Shown here piece after piece: positions 16,358 to 25,130 of a stretch of DNA of 64,000 bases. The translations under genes and the position numbers were made by a program. Location: positions 1 to 64,000 of the forward strand of contig JBBDMX010000069.1 in NCBI GenBank assembly GCA_040878035.1. Reading direction: 5' to 3'. The notes under the pieces were generated by a model that saw only the letters and a program-made list of their open reading frames with translations, had not been told where the DNA came from and made no database searches. Each line of letters starts with the position of its first letter. Within the stretch, counting starts at the first letter, position 1. The stretch is from JBBDMX01 sp040878035. Lineage in GTDB: Bacteria; Planctomycetota; Phycisphaerae; Phycisphaerales; Phycisphaeraceae.

Positions 16358-16468
16358 CCTGGCCTGGCCCGGTGTGACGCGGCTCGATCAAGCGCATCAA
16401 CGCCGGGCATGTGATCGGACGCATCCATACGTCCGCGTTTCCCCTCGCCCCTCCCATCCTACCATGCC

Positions 16469-16942
16469 TCAGCCGGCTTGCGCCACCTGATGCGCCGCTA
16501 CCTGCACTTGCTCCTCCAGGTCCGACACGATCTCACTGATGCGAATGCAGAAATTGTCGTTGAGCACCAGCACTTCGCCGCGTGCGACCAACCGGCTGTT
16601 TACATACACGTCCACCGGATCACCCGCCAGCTTGTCCAGCTCGACGATGCTGCCCTGCGCCAGGCGAAGCACATCCTCGACGAGCATCTGCGTTCGGCCC
16701 AGCTCGACCGAAACGTGCAGTTCGACATCGCCTAGCAACTCGATGGCCGACATCGCACCGTCAGTCATCGTTTCCCCGCCCAGGTCCGGCAGGTTGAGCC
16801 GCTGACTGTCCACCTGGGCCTGGATGTCGTTGAGTGATTGCTCGGCATCCGCCAGCGCGGCTTGCGCGAGATTGCCCGCACTCTGGTCCTGGGTTGCGCC
16901 GAGTGCTGCTTGATCGCGGATAGAGGGGGTTTGCTCAGCCAT
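16469..16942 (-). CDS. fliN: Flagellar motor switch protein FliN
   Basis: A C-ring switch protein of 157 residues. The N-terminal 70 residues are Ala/Gln-rich and variable. The C-terminal SpoA domain is typical: LLGDVELHVSVELGRTQMLVE, LRLAQGSIVELDKLAGDPVD, and NSRLVARGEVLVLNDNFCIR. FliN normally works with FliM, but no fliM is present in this block, so FliM must be encoded elsewhere or FliN acts alone. It lies between fliL and fliO. Confidence 0.93.
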   Translation of the reverse strand: MAEQTPSIRDQAALGATQDQSAGNLAQAALADAEQSLNDIQAQVDSQRLNLPDLGGETMTDGAMSAIELLGDVELHVSVELGRTQMLVEDVLRLAQGSIVELDKLAGDPVDVYVNSRLVARGEVLVLNDNFCIRISEIVSDLEEQVQVAAHQVAQAG

Positions 16943-16989
16943 GCGTCAACGACCGGATCGTTCGCCCGCACCGCTGGTGCTTGGGCTAA

Positions 16990-17035
16990 CGATGACTCTG
17001 TCATCTGTGTTGATCTGTGTTCATCGGTGGCCAAT
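16990..17035. repeat. Single-arm 'CATCTGTGTT' array between fliL and fliN
   Basis: TCATCTGTGTTGATCTGTGT and TCATCGGTGGCC match the right arms of the twin-arm family at 12738-13196. No left arm is seen. It sits just before the fliL stop codon, in the spacer between the two genes. Confidence 0.6.
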
Positions 17036-17041
17036 TCCTTC

Positions 17042-17617
17042 TTAACCATCCGCCTTGAACTCGATGCACTTACGGATCAGCGCCTCCTGCACGGTTGGCT
17101 TGCCGTCGGGGTCCCGCCCGATCCGCTCGTCCACCGCCTGCTTCACCTGCCGCGTCAGCGTCGCCAGCGTCGGCTCGCGCAACTGCGCCGGCTCGGCCCG
17201 GCGGAAAATCACCGCAATGTCCGTCGAGAGCGCCGCCTTCATCGACTCAACCTGCTTCTTGACCTTCTCCGAATCCCGCGCCGGCACGGTGATGTAAATC
17301 TCCGTGTCGTACAGGAACGTTCGCCCAGTCCGCTGATTCGGAAACGTCTCCTTGACCAGCAGCAGTTCCACCGGGCGGTTGGCCTCAGCGTTCTGATCGG
17401 TCACCACCGACGCGGCGGTGGCCTTATCGGGCCCACCACTGAAGATCATCGTCACAACCACGGTTCCACCTTCAAGAAGCAGCACCGCCCCCAGCACCAT
17501 GGCCATGCGGACAATCCCCTTCTTCTTGGCCGCCCCCGCCCCCGGCGCCCCAGCCGCCGCGGCTTGTCCTTCGGACTTGGCGGCCGCCGCCGCTGCTTTG
17601 GGTCTCTCTTTGGCCAT
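17042..17617 (-). CDS. fliL: Flagellar basal body-associated protein FliL
   Basis: A single-pass inner-membrane protein near the stator, 191 residues. After a Lys/Ala-rich N terminus comes a membrane helix (about 38-60, VRMAMVLGAVLLLEGGTVVV), then the periplasmic domain with YDTEIYITVPARDSEK and a C-terminal VQEALIRKCIEFKADG. I start it at MAKERPK (17617) rather than the longer frame at 17662 because an AAGGA/AGGTG purine stretch precedes it. It lies upstream of fliN, separated by a repeat arm. Confidence 0.85.
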   Translation of the reverse strand: MAKERPKAAAAAAKSEGQAAAAGAPGAGAAKKKGIVRMAMVLGAVLLLEGGTVVVTMIFSGGPDKATAASVVTDQNAEANRPVELLLVKETFPNQRTGRTFLYDTEIYITVPARDSEKVKKQVESMKAALSTDIAVIFRRAEPAQLREPTLATLTRQVKQAVDERIGRDPDGKPTVQEALIRKCIEFKADG

Positions 17618-17784
17618 GATGACACCTATTCCTTGTAGTCCGACCGTGGCGATGCCCCGCATCTAGCGGTCGCCCGGCCGACACGTCCACACGAGCCGCG
17701 CCCGCCCCAAGCGGCCATTACGGTCGGCACCCTATGGGCATCATCGGATGTTCCAGCGGACGACTTCATGGGTCATCTCCAGAC

Positions 17785-17875
17785 AGGGGGTCCCGGAAAG
17801 AGGATTCGCCGCAGAGCTGGCAGAGCACGCGGAGGAAGGCAGGGCCCCTCTGCGAACTCTGCGAACTCTGCGATA
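17785..17875. repeat. Inverted 'CTCTGCGAACT' array between flbD and fliL
   Basis: GCCGCAGAGCTGGCAGAG on the left and CTCTGCGAACTCTGCGAACT on the right form an imperfect twin-arm repeat in the 17618-17883 spacer. I see no gene there, and no motA or motB. Confidence 0.5.
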
Positions 17876-17883
17876 GCTATTCC

Positions 17884-18081
17884 TCAGCTCGGCGGCAGCA
17901 GTTTGCGCAGCCGCTGGCCGTATTCGATGGCCCGGTCCACCACCACCTCCATCGACTCGGTGACGATGAAGTGGTCACCGTTGAGCAGCGTGATGGTGGT
18001 GTCCGGATTGGACTCGACCGTGCGGATTAGCTCCGCATTGAGGACGAACTGCTTACCGTTGAGTCGGGTCAGGGTGATCAT
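17884..18081 (-). CDS. flbD: FlbD family flagellar protein
   Basis: A small 65-residue protein of the FlbD/SwrD family: MITLTRLNGKQFVLNAELI followed by TVESNPDTTITLLNGDHFIV and a C-terminal YGQRLRKLLP. Family members sit next to flgE in many flagellar operons; in Bacillus the relative SwrD raises motor power. The start at 18081 is fixed by homology to the family N terminus; the frame upstream is repeat DNA. It lies between flgE and fliL, where motA/motB often follow but are missing here. Confidence 0.85.
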   Translation of the reverse strand: MITLTRLNGKQFVLNAELIRTVESNPDTTITLLNGDHFIVTESMEVVVDRAIEYGQRLRKLLPPS

Positions 18082-18190
18082 GGGGATGTCGGATCGCGGA
18101 TATCGATTTACGGATTTCAGATTGCAGATTTCAGGCAGGTCACATACCTCTCTTCCCATCGGCATTTGCACCACGGCATATCAGCCCATG

Positions 18191-18220
18191 GAAAGCCCAC
18201 TGGCTCTTGCGGGTGGGAAT
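18191..18220. repeat. 'GAAAGCCCA' hairpin fragment
   Basis: GAAAGCCCACTGGCTCTTGC followed by GGGTGGGAATGC matches part of the element at 581-653. It lies in the flgE-flbD spacer. Confidence 0.45.
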
Positions 18221-18248
18221 GCTTGGATGGATGCGCGGCGCGAAATAC

Positions 18249-18272
18249 GGGACGCTGCGCGTCACCCGCTAA
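18249..18272. repeat. 'GGGACGCTGCGCGTCACCCG' repeat (copy 1)
   Basis: A short self-complementary unit with the core GACGCTGCGCGTC, located between flgE and flbD. Copies are at 25974-26003 and 28723-28750, both also in flagellar spacers. Confidence 0.7.
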
Positions 18273-18321
18273 TCACTTGGCGGTTTGTCTATGATCGGTT
18301 GTCTTTTTGTCATTCATTGCG

Positions 18322-20043
18322 TTACTGGACGGCGCGGATGAGTTCCTGGATCAGGCGGTCGCTGGTGGTCAGGACGCGAGAGCTGGCGGAGAAGCCGGTG
18401 CTGGCGGCGATCAGGTTGATGAACTCCTGCGACAGGTCCACGTTGCTCTGTTCCAGGGCTCCGCCGACGACTCGGCCGGCGCCGCCGGCGCCGGGGGCGT
18501 AGATCTGCGGCGAGCCGCTGTTGACGTTTTCGGCGTAGAGGTTGTTGCCTTCCTCGACCAGGCCCTGGGGGTTGGTGAAGGTGGCCAGAACGATCTGGCC
18601 CAGATCGCGCAAAAGACTGTTGGAAAAGACGCCGACGATGCGCCCGTCGTTGGAGACGGTGAAATCCTGGAGCGTGCCCACGGGCGAGCCGTCCTGCTGG
18701 AGGGCGGCCACCTGGCTGGTGATGTCCGTCAGGGCGGAGATGGTGTTGAGGCCGTGGTTGAACTGGAGGTCGATGATCTGAGGCGACGCGGCGCCGCTGC
18801 CGGTGCGCTGTATGGTGACCTCGGAGTTCATGACGTTGGCGATCTGGCCGTTGGTGTCAAAGGAGAGCGTGCCGTTGCCCAGAGCGGTCTGGAGGCGTGA
18901 GTCGTCCTCGCTGTCGGCGTAGAAGCGCCACTGGGTGCCCGTGGTCGTCTTATCTTCCAGGACGAGCGACAGGTTGATGGTCAGCGGGTTGCCCAGGCTG
19001 TCAAAGGCGTTAAACGTGGTGCGCACGGACTCGCCGTCGGCTTCCTGGGACTTGGTGAAGTTGAAGGGCTGGGTGGCGGCGGCGCTGGGATTGAGGACGA
19101 TGTTGGCGTTGAGCAGGGACAGGTCGTTGACGGAACCGGAGTTACCGGTGATGGTGATCTGTCCGGCGTTGACGGTGACGCCGGCGCCGCCCAGGGCGGG
19201 ATTGATGCCCATGATGTCCTGGAGGAAGGTGAGGAAGTCGTTGACGGTGGTGCCGTTGTCGTCGCTGCCGGAGGTGTTGACGGCGCCGACGTGGAAAGTG
19301 TGATCGGGGACGCTGGCGCCGCCGCGGGTGGCGCCGCTGACGCGGATGACGTCGCCGGTGGTAAACATGGCGGTGGCGCTGCCGGTGTCAAAGAGGCTGG
19401 TGAGCGCGGTGGCGGCGGTGGCCTGGTTGGCGCCTGCACCGGAGCCGGCGACGGAGTGGACTTCACTGCTGGCGATGACGGCGCCCTGGGTGGCGACGTC
19501 GCCGCCGGCGTTGAGGTTGCCGCCCAGGCGCACGGTGCGGGTGGCCTCGGCGAGGGTGAGCACGCCGATGGGGATGTTGAGGCTCTGAAGCACGCCGGGG
19601 ACGATGGTGAAGTTGCTGTCGATGCCGTAACCCTGGACCTGGGCGCCGTGGGAGTCAACCAGGTCGAAGTCCTTGTCGATCTGGAAGGAGCCGGCGCGGG
19701 TGTAGCGTTGCTGGTCGCCCAGCTTGACGACGAAGAAGCCGTTGCCCTCGATGGCGACGTCAGTGTTGGTGCCGGTGGGCTGGAGGTTGCCGGTGCGGAA
19801 GTCGCGGACGACGGCGCCGACGCGGACGCCCAGGCCGATTTGCGAGGGGTTGGTGCCGCCCGACTCGGCGGAGGGCGCCGAGCCGGAGGAGAGTTGCTGG
19901 GAGATCTGGGTGTCAAAGCCCATGCGTGAGGCTTTGAAGCCGGTGGTATTGGAGTTGGCGATATTGTTGCCGGTGAGGTTGATCAGTTGCGAGTTGGCGT
20001 TGAGGCCGGACAACCCGGTGTAAAGTGAAGAGGTGAGTCCCAT
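18322..20043 (-). CDS. flgE: Flagellar hook protein FlgE
   Basis: The hook subunit, 573 residues and so longer than the roughly 400 of enterics, with extra surface domains in the middle. The N terminus is the rod/hook class signature LYTGLSGLNANSQLINLTGN followed by NIANSNTTGFKASR. DVAIEGNGFFVVKLGDQQRY marks the conserved core, FNAFDSLGNPLTINL the D2-type region, and the C terminus has the coiled LTTSDRLIQELIRAVQ. It is exported by the flagellar secretion system. It is downstream of flgD and an unknown gene, as expected for a hook cluster. Confidence 0.95.
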   Translation of the reverse strand: MGLTSSLYTGLSGLNANSQLINLTGNNIANSNTTGFKASRMGFDTQISQQLSSGSAPSAESGGTNPSQIGLGVRVGAVVRDFRTGNLQPTGTNTDVAIEGNGFFVVKLGDQQRYTRAGSFQIDKDFDLVDSHGAQVQGYGIDSNFTIVPGVLQSLNIPIGVLTLAEATRTVRLGGNLNAGGDVATQGAVIASSEVHSVAGSGAGANQATAATALTSLFDTGSATAMFTTGDVIRVSGATRGGASVPDHTFHVGAVNTSGSDDNGTTVNDFLTFLQDIMGINPALGGAGVTVNAGQITITGNSGSVNDLSLLNANIVLNPSAAATQPFNFTKSQEADGESVRTTFNAFDSLGNPLTINLSLVLEDKTTTGTQWRFYADSEDDSRLQTALGNGTLSFDTNGQIANVMNSEVTIQRTGSGAASPQIIDLQFNHGLNTISALTDITSQVAALQQDGSPVGTLQDFTVSNDGRIVGVFSNSLLRDLGQIVLATFTNPQGLVEEGNNLYAENVNSGSPQIYAPGAGGAGRVVGGALEQSNVDLSQEFINLIAASTGFSASSRVLTTSDRLIQELIRAVQ

Positions 20044-20090
20044 CGTATCTGCTCCGTTGCTGGTAATGCGTGATGCAAAGTCTGTCGATT

Positions 20091-20157
20091 CAAGCCGGAC
20101 CTGAGGCTTTGCGAAGGTCCGGATCCGGGCCTTCGCCGAACCTCAGAACCGGCTTGA
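20091..20157. repeat. Palindromic repeat, CCGGACCTGAG family (copy 2)
   Basis: The ends CAAGCCGGACCTGAGG and CCTCAGAACCGGCTTG are complementary. It lies between flgE and the unknown gene upstream and overlaps the last codons of that gene, possibly supplying its stop region. Confidence 0.75.
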
Positions 20158-20442
20158 GCTTGATGTCCCCACAATCGTGCGCAGCGAGGCGTTCTCGATG
20201 CGATCGACGCCGCCCAGGAGTTGCACCAGGCCAGGCGCCTTGTGCTCGGGTCCGGGTGATGCGGCCGCCTGGCTGCCTGAGGTGTCCTGCTCGGGCTGGT
20301 TCATCGCGCGGACCTCGTCGAGGATGGAATCAAAGCTACGGTCTTCGATAAGCGTCGACGGCGTACGTGCGGGTCCGGGCAAACCGCCCGGACGCACCGC
20401 CGGTTCGAGCATGCGCAGTAGTTGCACGGCGTTGTCGCTCAT
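20143..20442 (-). CDS. Unknown protein between FlgD and FlgE
   Basis: A 99-residue acidic/Pro-rich protein without a clear domain. SFDSILDEVRAMNQPEQ and a hydrophobic LVQLLGGVDRIENASLR are its most ordered parts. Its position matches the small flagellar operon proteins (TIGR02530 type) found between flgD and flgE in other bacteria, but their characteristic motif is not seen, so homology is not claimed. An AGGG lies eight bases before the ATG. The last residues are encoded by the edge of a palindromic repeat. Confidence 0.5.
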   Translation of the reverse strand: MSDNAVQLLRMLEPAVRPGGLPGPARTPSTLIEDRSFDSILDEVRAMNQPEQDTSGSQAAASPGPEHKAPGLVQLLGGVDRIENASLRTIVGTSSSSRF

Positions 20443-20459
20443 GGCGTCGCCCTATCGAA

Positions 20460-20873
20460 TCATGCCGTGTGGTTGGCGATCTCAACGACACGATCCATCG
20501 GCAGCGACTGGCCGGTGTCCAGTTCCAGGAGCACCTTGCCGTCCTGCACACGAACCGAATTGATCAAACCGACGATGGTGTCGTTGTTGTCGTCGAGGCC
20601 CGCGACCATCTTGCCGATCATGCCGCCGGCGGTGGCGATCTGGTTCTGTAACACCAGGCTCGACAACTGGTCCTGCAATTGGAGTTGGCTCTCGATGTTG
20701 CGCAGGCTGCTGAACTGCTCCATGAGTTTGGCCGAGTCCTGCGGCTGGAGCGGGTCCTGGTGCGACAGTTCGCTGAGCATGACCTTGAGAAAATCATCCG
20801 TGGTGAGATTGGCGAAGCTTCCGCGGCTGGTGCCGGCGGCGCTGCTGGCGCCGGTGATTGGGCCTGCTGACAT
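20460..20873 (-). CDS. flgD: Hook assembly scaffold FlgD
   Basis: A hook-capping scaffold of 137 residues. The conserved N-terminal core LTTDDFLKVMLSELSHQDPL followed by QPQDSAKLMEQFSSLRNIES is intact. The C-terminal FlgD Ig-like domains of enterics are absent, leaving VGLINSVRVQDGKVLLELD, the short form common outside proteobacteria. I use the ATG at 20873 because GGAG is seven bases upstream; the frame could begin seven codons earlier. It lies between fliK and the hook genes. Confidence 0.9.
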   Translation of the reverse strand: MSAGPITGASSAAGTSRGSFANLTTDDFLKVMLSELSHQDPLQPQDSAKLMEQFSSLRNIESQLQLQDQLSSLVLQNQIATAGGMIGKMVAGLDDNNDTIVGLINSVRVQDGKVLLELDTGQSLPMDRVVEIANHTA

Positions 20874-20966
20874 ATCGTTGCTCCGCATGGGCATGAAGAA
20901 ACTAAGTGGTCCATCCGAATCCCGTCATGCCAATGCGGGGCTCGGACCACAGATCACGTGGCCCTG

Positions 20967-22352
20967 CTATGCCACGGCATTGAGCATCTGATGGAAGGTC
21001 GCGGTACGCTGCGGCGCCGATTCGTCCTGGCGATCGCCCTGGCGCCCTTGGCCGAACTGGCGGCTATCGGCGAACTGTCCGCGGCTGCGGCCGTCGTCAG
21101 TCTGCGCCTGCCGCTGGCCATCGTCCTGCGGCGTCGCCGGCGGCGACTGCACCTGCACCTCCAGGCGATCCACGCTCACGCCCTGGCTTTCTAGTGCGTG
21201 ACGGAGCTGGCCCATCTGCTGGCTCAGCAGCGCCCGCACGCCTTCGTGCTCGGTGCCGAAAGTGGCGCGCACGGCGCCGTTGACCATCTGCATGTCGATG
21301 CGCAGCGTGCCTAGCTCGGGCGGCTCAAGCCGCAGTGAGACCGTGCCGCCGCCCTGCTTGAAAGCCGCCTGGAGGCCGCGCGCGGCGCGAGCGATGTTGC
21401 CGTTTGGATCCGCGCCCGGCTCGGCGTCGGCGGCAGTGAACGGGTCGGCCGTCTTGACGGCAGCGCTATTGTCAGTACTGGCTTTGCTGCCGAGATCGAT
21501 GGCCTTGAGGGCTGCGATCAGCTTGGCGGACTCGTCGGCTGCGTCGACCTTGATCGACGCCGACGGGGGGTTGGTGTCGTCATTGACCATGTGCCTGGCG
21601 GCCGGTGATGCGCCGGCGGCGGCGGTCGCCTGGGCCTGAGTTGCTGAGGTGGAGGCCGCGTCGGTTCTGGCCGATGCCGCCGACTTGGCCGCTGCCGGAT
21701 CCGCAGTGACCTGAGGATCGCCGCCGGCTTGTTCGTCACCGGTTGACCCCAGCCCGCCCTGCCCTGCTGCATCAATGGCAACCGACGAGCCGATCGCCCC
21801 CTGATTCAATGGGGTCGTGCCCGACGTTGGCTGGTACGCCTGGGTGCTGCGGGAGAGCGCGACACCCGTCGTCGCCGCGGACGATGCGTCGGCGGCGACC
21901 TGTTCCACGGCGTTGCCTGTATGCAGTGCGTCAGCCTGACTTTCCGCAGCCTGATCGGTGCCGTCCGTGGTGGTGCCGGTGTCGGCACGATCGGCTTGGC
22001 CTTCGACGGACGATTTTCTGGCACGCGAAGCGCGCGACGCCTGGCGGGCGTCATCGGCGGCGTCAGTTCCCTGGCGATCCCTGTCGGCCCTGGCGTCGCG
22101 ATCCCGCTGACCGTCCCTCCGCTTGGCCAAGGCCCGGTGATGGGCGTCGGCGGCGCCGGCGCGATCGGACTGGCGCGCCGCGGGAGGCGCTTCGGCGGCA
22201 CGACGGGCCGCCTGCAATGATTCGTCAAACGCCTTGCCGGCGCCCTGCTGCCCTGGTCGGGGCTGTGCCTCAGCGCCGAAAGCGGCCGCGCCGCGCAGTT
22301 GGGACGACTCGGCGGCGCCCATGACCTTGTTCATGTCCAACGTCACATTCAT
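20967..22352 (-). CDS. fliK: Flagellar hook-length control protein FliK
   Basis: A molecular ruler and export-specificity regulator of 461 residues. The first 300 residues are low-complexity (Ala, Asp, Gln, Ser, Thr), as expected for the ruler part. The C-terminal Flg_hook domain contains VSLRLEPPELGTLRIDMQM (LxPxxLG motif), TEHEGVRALLSQQMGQLRHAL and GVSVDRLEVQV. The start codon overlaps the stop of the upstream MotE-like gene as TGATG at 22350-22354, so translation is probably coupled. The last 60 residues are Gln/Arg-rich. Confidence 0.9.
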   Translation of the reverse strand: MNVTLDMNKVMGAAESSQLRGAAAFGAEAQPRPGQQGAGKAFDESLQAARRAAEAPPAARQSDRAGAADAHHRALAKRRDGQRDRDARADRDRQGTDAADDARQASRASRARKSSVEGQADRADTGTTTDGTDQAAESQADALHTGNAVEQVAADASSAATTGVALSRSTQAYQPTSGTTPLNQGAIGSSVAIDAAGQGGLGSTGDEQAGGDPQVTADPAAAKSAASARTDAASTSATQAQATAAAGASPAARHMVNDDTNPPSASIKVDAADESAKLIAALKAIDLGSKASTDNSAAVKTADPFTAADAEPGADPNGNIARAARGLQAAFKQGGGTVSLRLEPPELGTLRIDMQMVNGAVRATFGTEHEGVRALLSQQMGQLRHALESQGVSVDRLEVQVQSPPATPQDDGQRQAQTDDGRSRGQFADSRQFGQGRQGDRQDESAPQRTATFHQMLNAVA

Positions 22353-23137
22353 CAGGCGCCTCCGCTTACGGCCACAGGTTCGGATCGCGGTTGCCCCGGT
22401 GCCCCCGGCCCCTCGCGCAACTCCGGCGCCCCCGGTGCCCTGGGCATCCCCGGAAGCGGATCCACGCCGCGCGTCCGCAGTTTCTGAAGCAGATCCGTCG
22501 CCTGCACAATTTCCTCGGGCTGCTTGAATTCCTTGAGCACGGCGCTGGCCTTGCGCAACTGCATCGCCGCCAGGTAATCCACCACTTGCTCGGTCTTCCC
22601 GCGGGCCGCCAGTTCCTGGAAAATCTGCTTGGCCTGCGCCGGCTTGATCTGCTCGTACATCTGCACGGTCAACTGGAAATCGCGATCCTGCGCCTTGTTG
22701 CGCTCGGCCTCCAGGGCCTGGGCAAAGGCTTTCTCCTGCGCGTCGAGTTGGGCCTGCTTTTTCTCCAGCACATCGCGCAACAACTGAAGCTGACGCAGCA
22801 AGTCCTGCCGATCCCGGTCCATGCGTTCGAGACGCTGATTCATCATCTCGCGGTCGCGTTCATCGGCGCTGATACGGTCCTCGACGCTCACGGGCCCGCT
22901 GGCGACCGAGAGCATGCGCGTGGTCTGCTCCGCCTGGTGCTCGGCCCTTTTCGCCAATTCCGCGGCGGCAGCCTCCTCGGCGGCCTCCTGCTCCTTGGTC
23001 TGACGAAAGGCATCCACCACAGTCATGATCCGATCCTTGCTCAAGCGGCCGGTCGCGCTCAGCCAGACAATCACACCGACAAGCAGGAGCGCGTGTAACA
23101 GGAGCAAGATGGATGCCACGTTCCAGAGGAGTTTCAC
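22352..23137 (-). CDS. MotE-like flagellar protein with MgtE N-like domain
   Basis: A 261-residue protein with one N-terminal membrane helix (about 5-27), a long coiled coil (40-165, rich in Glu/Arg/Gln) and a C-terminal helical domain like the MgtE intracellular region (EQIKPAQAKQIFQELAARGK, VDYLAAMQLRKASAVLKEF). MotE-type proteins with this layout act as chaperones for stator proteins in other bacteria. The tail is Pro/Gly-rich (PGMPRAPGAPELREGPGAPG). It starts with GTG in a GTGA overlap with the fliJ stop and overlaps fliK by TGATG. Confidence 0.75.
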   Translation of the reverse strand: MKLLWNVASILLLLHALLLVGVIVWLSATGRLSKDRIMTVVDAFRQTKEQEAAEEAAAAELAKRAEHQAEQTTRMLSVASGPVSVEDRISADERDREMMNQRLERMDRDRQDLLRQLQLLRDVLEKKQAQLDAQEKAFAQALEAERNKAQDRDFQLTVQMYEQIKPAQAKQIFQELAARGKTEQVVDYLAAMQLRKASAVLKEFKQPEEIVQATDLLQKLRTRGVDPLPGMPRAPGAPELREGPGAPGQPRSEPVAVSGGA

Positions 23138-23592
23138 CAGGGCACCTCCGTCAACTGCCGGGCATGGCCCTGCACCGCCAGCTCATCGAGCTCGGCAGTC
23201 TCGCGGCGATCCTGCTGGCGCTTCCACTCCTGGTGCTGCCGATCGCGCAGCAGTTCCATGGCCTTGCGCGCCCGCGTGGCCGTGAGCAGTTTGTCGCGTG
23301 CCGTCACGATGCGCTGCTCCACGCTCGCCATCCCGGTCACCAGTTGCTGGGCGCGCTGGGTGACCTGCCCGGAGTAGCGTGCAAAATCGCCCACCTGCGC
23401 CATGCTGACCTGGCCGACCAGACTCGCACCCAGGTCGTGCTTGCTCTGGCGAATCGAGTCCTGCATCGAGCGAAGCTGATTCATGAGGATCATCCGCTGC
23501 CGCATGACTTGCGCCAGCTCGCGCTGGGCCTGGTCCTCGACGATCTGGCGGTGGCGCAGAACGGTCTGGAACTTGAACTCGAACTGGGGCAT
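23134..23592 (-). CDS. fliJ: Flagellar export chaperone FliJ
   Basis: A coiled-coil component of the export ATPase complex, 152 residues. It opens with FEFKFQTVLRHRQIVEDQAQ, typical of FliJ, and is helical throughout with heptad-like Gln/Arg/Leu spacing and an ARDKLLTATRARKAMELLRD segment. The ATG at 23592 is preceded by AAGGAG at ideal spacing, so the longer frame to 23628 is rejected. It follows fliI and overlaps the MotE-like start by four bases. Confidence 0.88.
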   Translation of the reverse strand: MPQFEFKFQTVLRHRQIVEDQAQRELAQVMRQRMILMNQLRSMQDSIRQSKHDLGASLVGQVSMAQVGDFARYSGQVTQRAQQLVTGMASVEQRIVTARDKLLTATRARKAMELLRDRQHQEWKRQQDRRETAELDELAVQGHARQLTEVPW

Positions 23593-23646
23593 GTGCGACT
23601 CCTTCGCTTGCCCGGCGCGCTGCCACACGTGCGGCGCGCGCCATGG

Positions 23647-25098
23647 CTATTTCACTGCGCTCCGCGCAGCGGGGTTGGCTTGATGTGCGGGCGGGCCGGG
23701 GCTTGTCGCGGTGCGTGCGTGTCCGCGGCCCGCCTGCGCTTTGACCTGGCGCAACTGCTGCGCCAAGGCCAGCAACTGTTGACTCGTGCGGCTGAAATCC
23801 GCCTTGCCCTTGACCTCCTGCCGGCCCTGCTGAAGCAGTTGATCGATCGCCGGCCGGGCGGCAATGGCCAGGTCGTAATCGGGATTGGAGCCGGCGGCGT
23901 AGGCGCCGATGTTGAGCAGATCCTCCACCTCGTGATAGGCATTGACCAGGCGCACCACCTCGCGCTTGGCAACCTGGTGTTCCGCGCTGGTCACTTCGTC
24001 GGCGACGCGGCTGATCGAGTCGAGCACGTCGATCGCCGGCCAGTGATTGCGCTGCGCCAGTCTGCGGCCCAGAACGATGTGCCCGTCGAGAATGCCGCGC
24101 GCCGCGTCCGCCACCGGCTCGGTCATGTCATCGCCTTCGACCAGCACGGAGTAAAACCCGGTGATCGAGCCGCGGCTGGTTCTCCCCGAGCGTTCCAGGA
24201 GCTTGGGGAGCATGGCAAAGACGCTGGGGGGAAATCCCTTGGTGGCAGGCGGTTCACCCGCCGCCAACCCGACCTGACGCTGCGCCTGGCAGAAGCGCGT
24301 CACCGAGTCCATGATCAGGAGCACATCCTTGCCCTGATCGCGGAAATACTCCGCCACGGTCGCGGCGACCAGGGCGGCACGAATGCGCAACAGCGCCGGC
24401 TCGTCGCCGGTGGCGCAGATCACAACGCTGCCGGCCAGACCCTGCGGGCCCAGGTGATTTTCGATGAAGTCGCGCACTTCCCGGCCACGCTCGCCCACCA
24501 GGGCGATGACACTCACGTCCGCGGCCGTGTGTCGCGCCATCATGCCCAAGAGCGTGCTCTTGCCCACGCCCGGGCCGGCGAACAGGCCCAGCCGCTGACC
24601 CCGGCCCACGCTCATCAATGCGTCGATGGCACGCACACCCGTCGCCATGGGCACGTCGATCAGCGGGCGATCCAGCGGGTCGATCGGCTCGGGGCACAAG
24701 GGGCGCGGCACGGTGTCGGGCACCGGGCCCTTGCCGTCGATCGGCCGGCCCATGCCGTCGAGCACCCGCCCCAGCAGGCTGTCGCCCACGCGCACCAGCC
24801 GAGCGTACTGCTGCGCGACGACCCGGTCGCCGGCGCGGATGCCGGCGGTGTCACCCAGCGTCATCACGATCGTCTGATCACGATCAAAGCCCACGACCTC
24901 GCCATCGACCGATGTCCCGCCTCCTGTGACATTGGACTGTGAACGTTGGACATTGGACCGAATCCGCACCATGGCGCCGATGGGCACGGGCAGGTCTGCC
25001 ACGCGCAACGACAGACCACGCACCTCCGCCACACGGCCGGATAACTCCAGGGCCGCCGCCTGATCGAGCATGGCGATCTGTTCATCCAGTACGGTCAT
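23647..25098 (-). CDS. fliI: Flagellum-specific ATP synthase FliI
   Basis: The export ATPase, 483 residues, related to F1-beta. Walker A is GLFAGPGVGKSTLLGMMARH, followed by ALVGERGREVRDFIE, Walker B DVLLIMDSVTRFCQAQRQVG, and SRGSITGFYSVLVEGDDM. The start at MTVLDEQ is chosen because the longer frame upstream runs through a palindromic repeat. The N-terminal beta domain (residues 15-80) is Gly/Val-rich. A C-terminal Pro/Ala tail follows the family end. It is preceded by fliH and followed by fliJ. Confidence 0.95.
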   Translation of the reverse strand: MTVLDEQIAMLDQAAALELSGRVAEVRGLSLRVADLPVPIGAMVRIRSNVQRSQSNVTGGGTSVDGEVVGFDRDQTIVMTLGDTAGIRAGDRVVAQQYARLVRVGDSLLGRVLDGMGRPIDGKGPVPDTVPRPLCPEPIDPLDRPLIDVPMATGVRAIDALMSVGRGQRLGLFAGPGVGKSTLLGMMARHTAADVSVIALVGERGREVRDFIENHLGPQGLAGSVVICATGDEPALLRIRAALVAATVAEYFRDQGKDVLLIMDSVTRFCQAQRQVGLAAGEPPATKGFPPSVFAMLPKLLERSGRTSRGSITGFYSVLVEGDDMTEPVADAARGILDGHIVLGRRLAQRNHWPAIDVLDSISRVADEVTSAEHQVAKREVVRLVNAYHEVEDLLNIGAYAAGSNPDYDLAIAARPAIDQLLQQGRQEVKGKADFSRTSQQLLALAQQLRQVKAQAGRGHARTATSPGPPAHQANPAARSAVK

Positions 25099-25130
25099 GT
25101 GGTGGTCCGTGAGCAAATCGTGCGCCAGGG

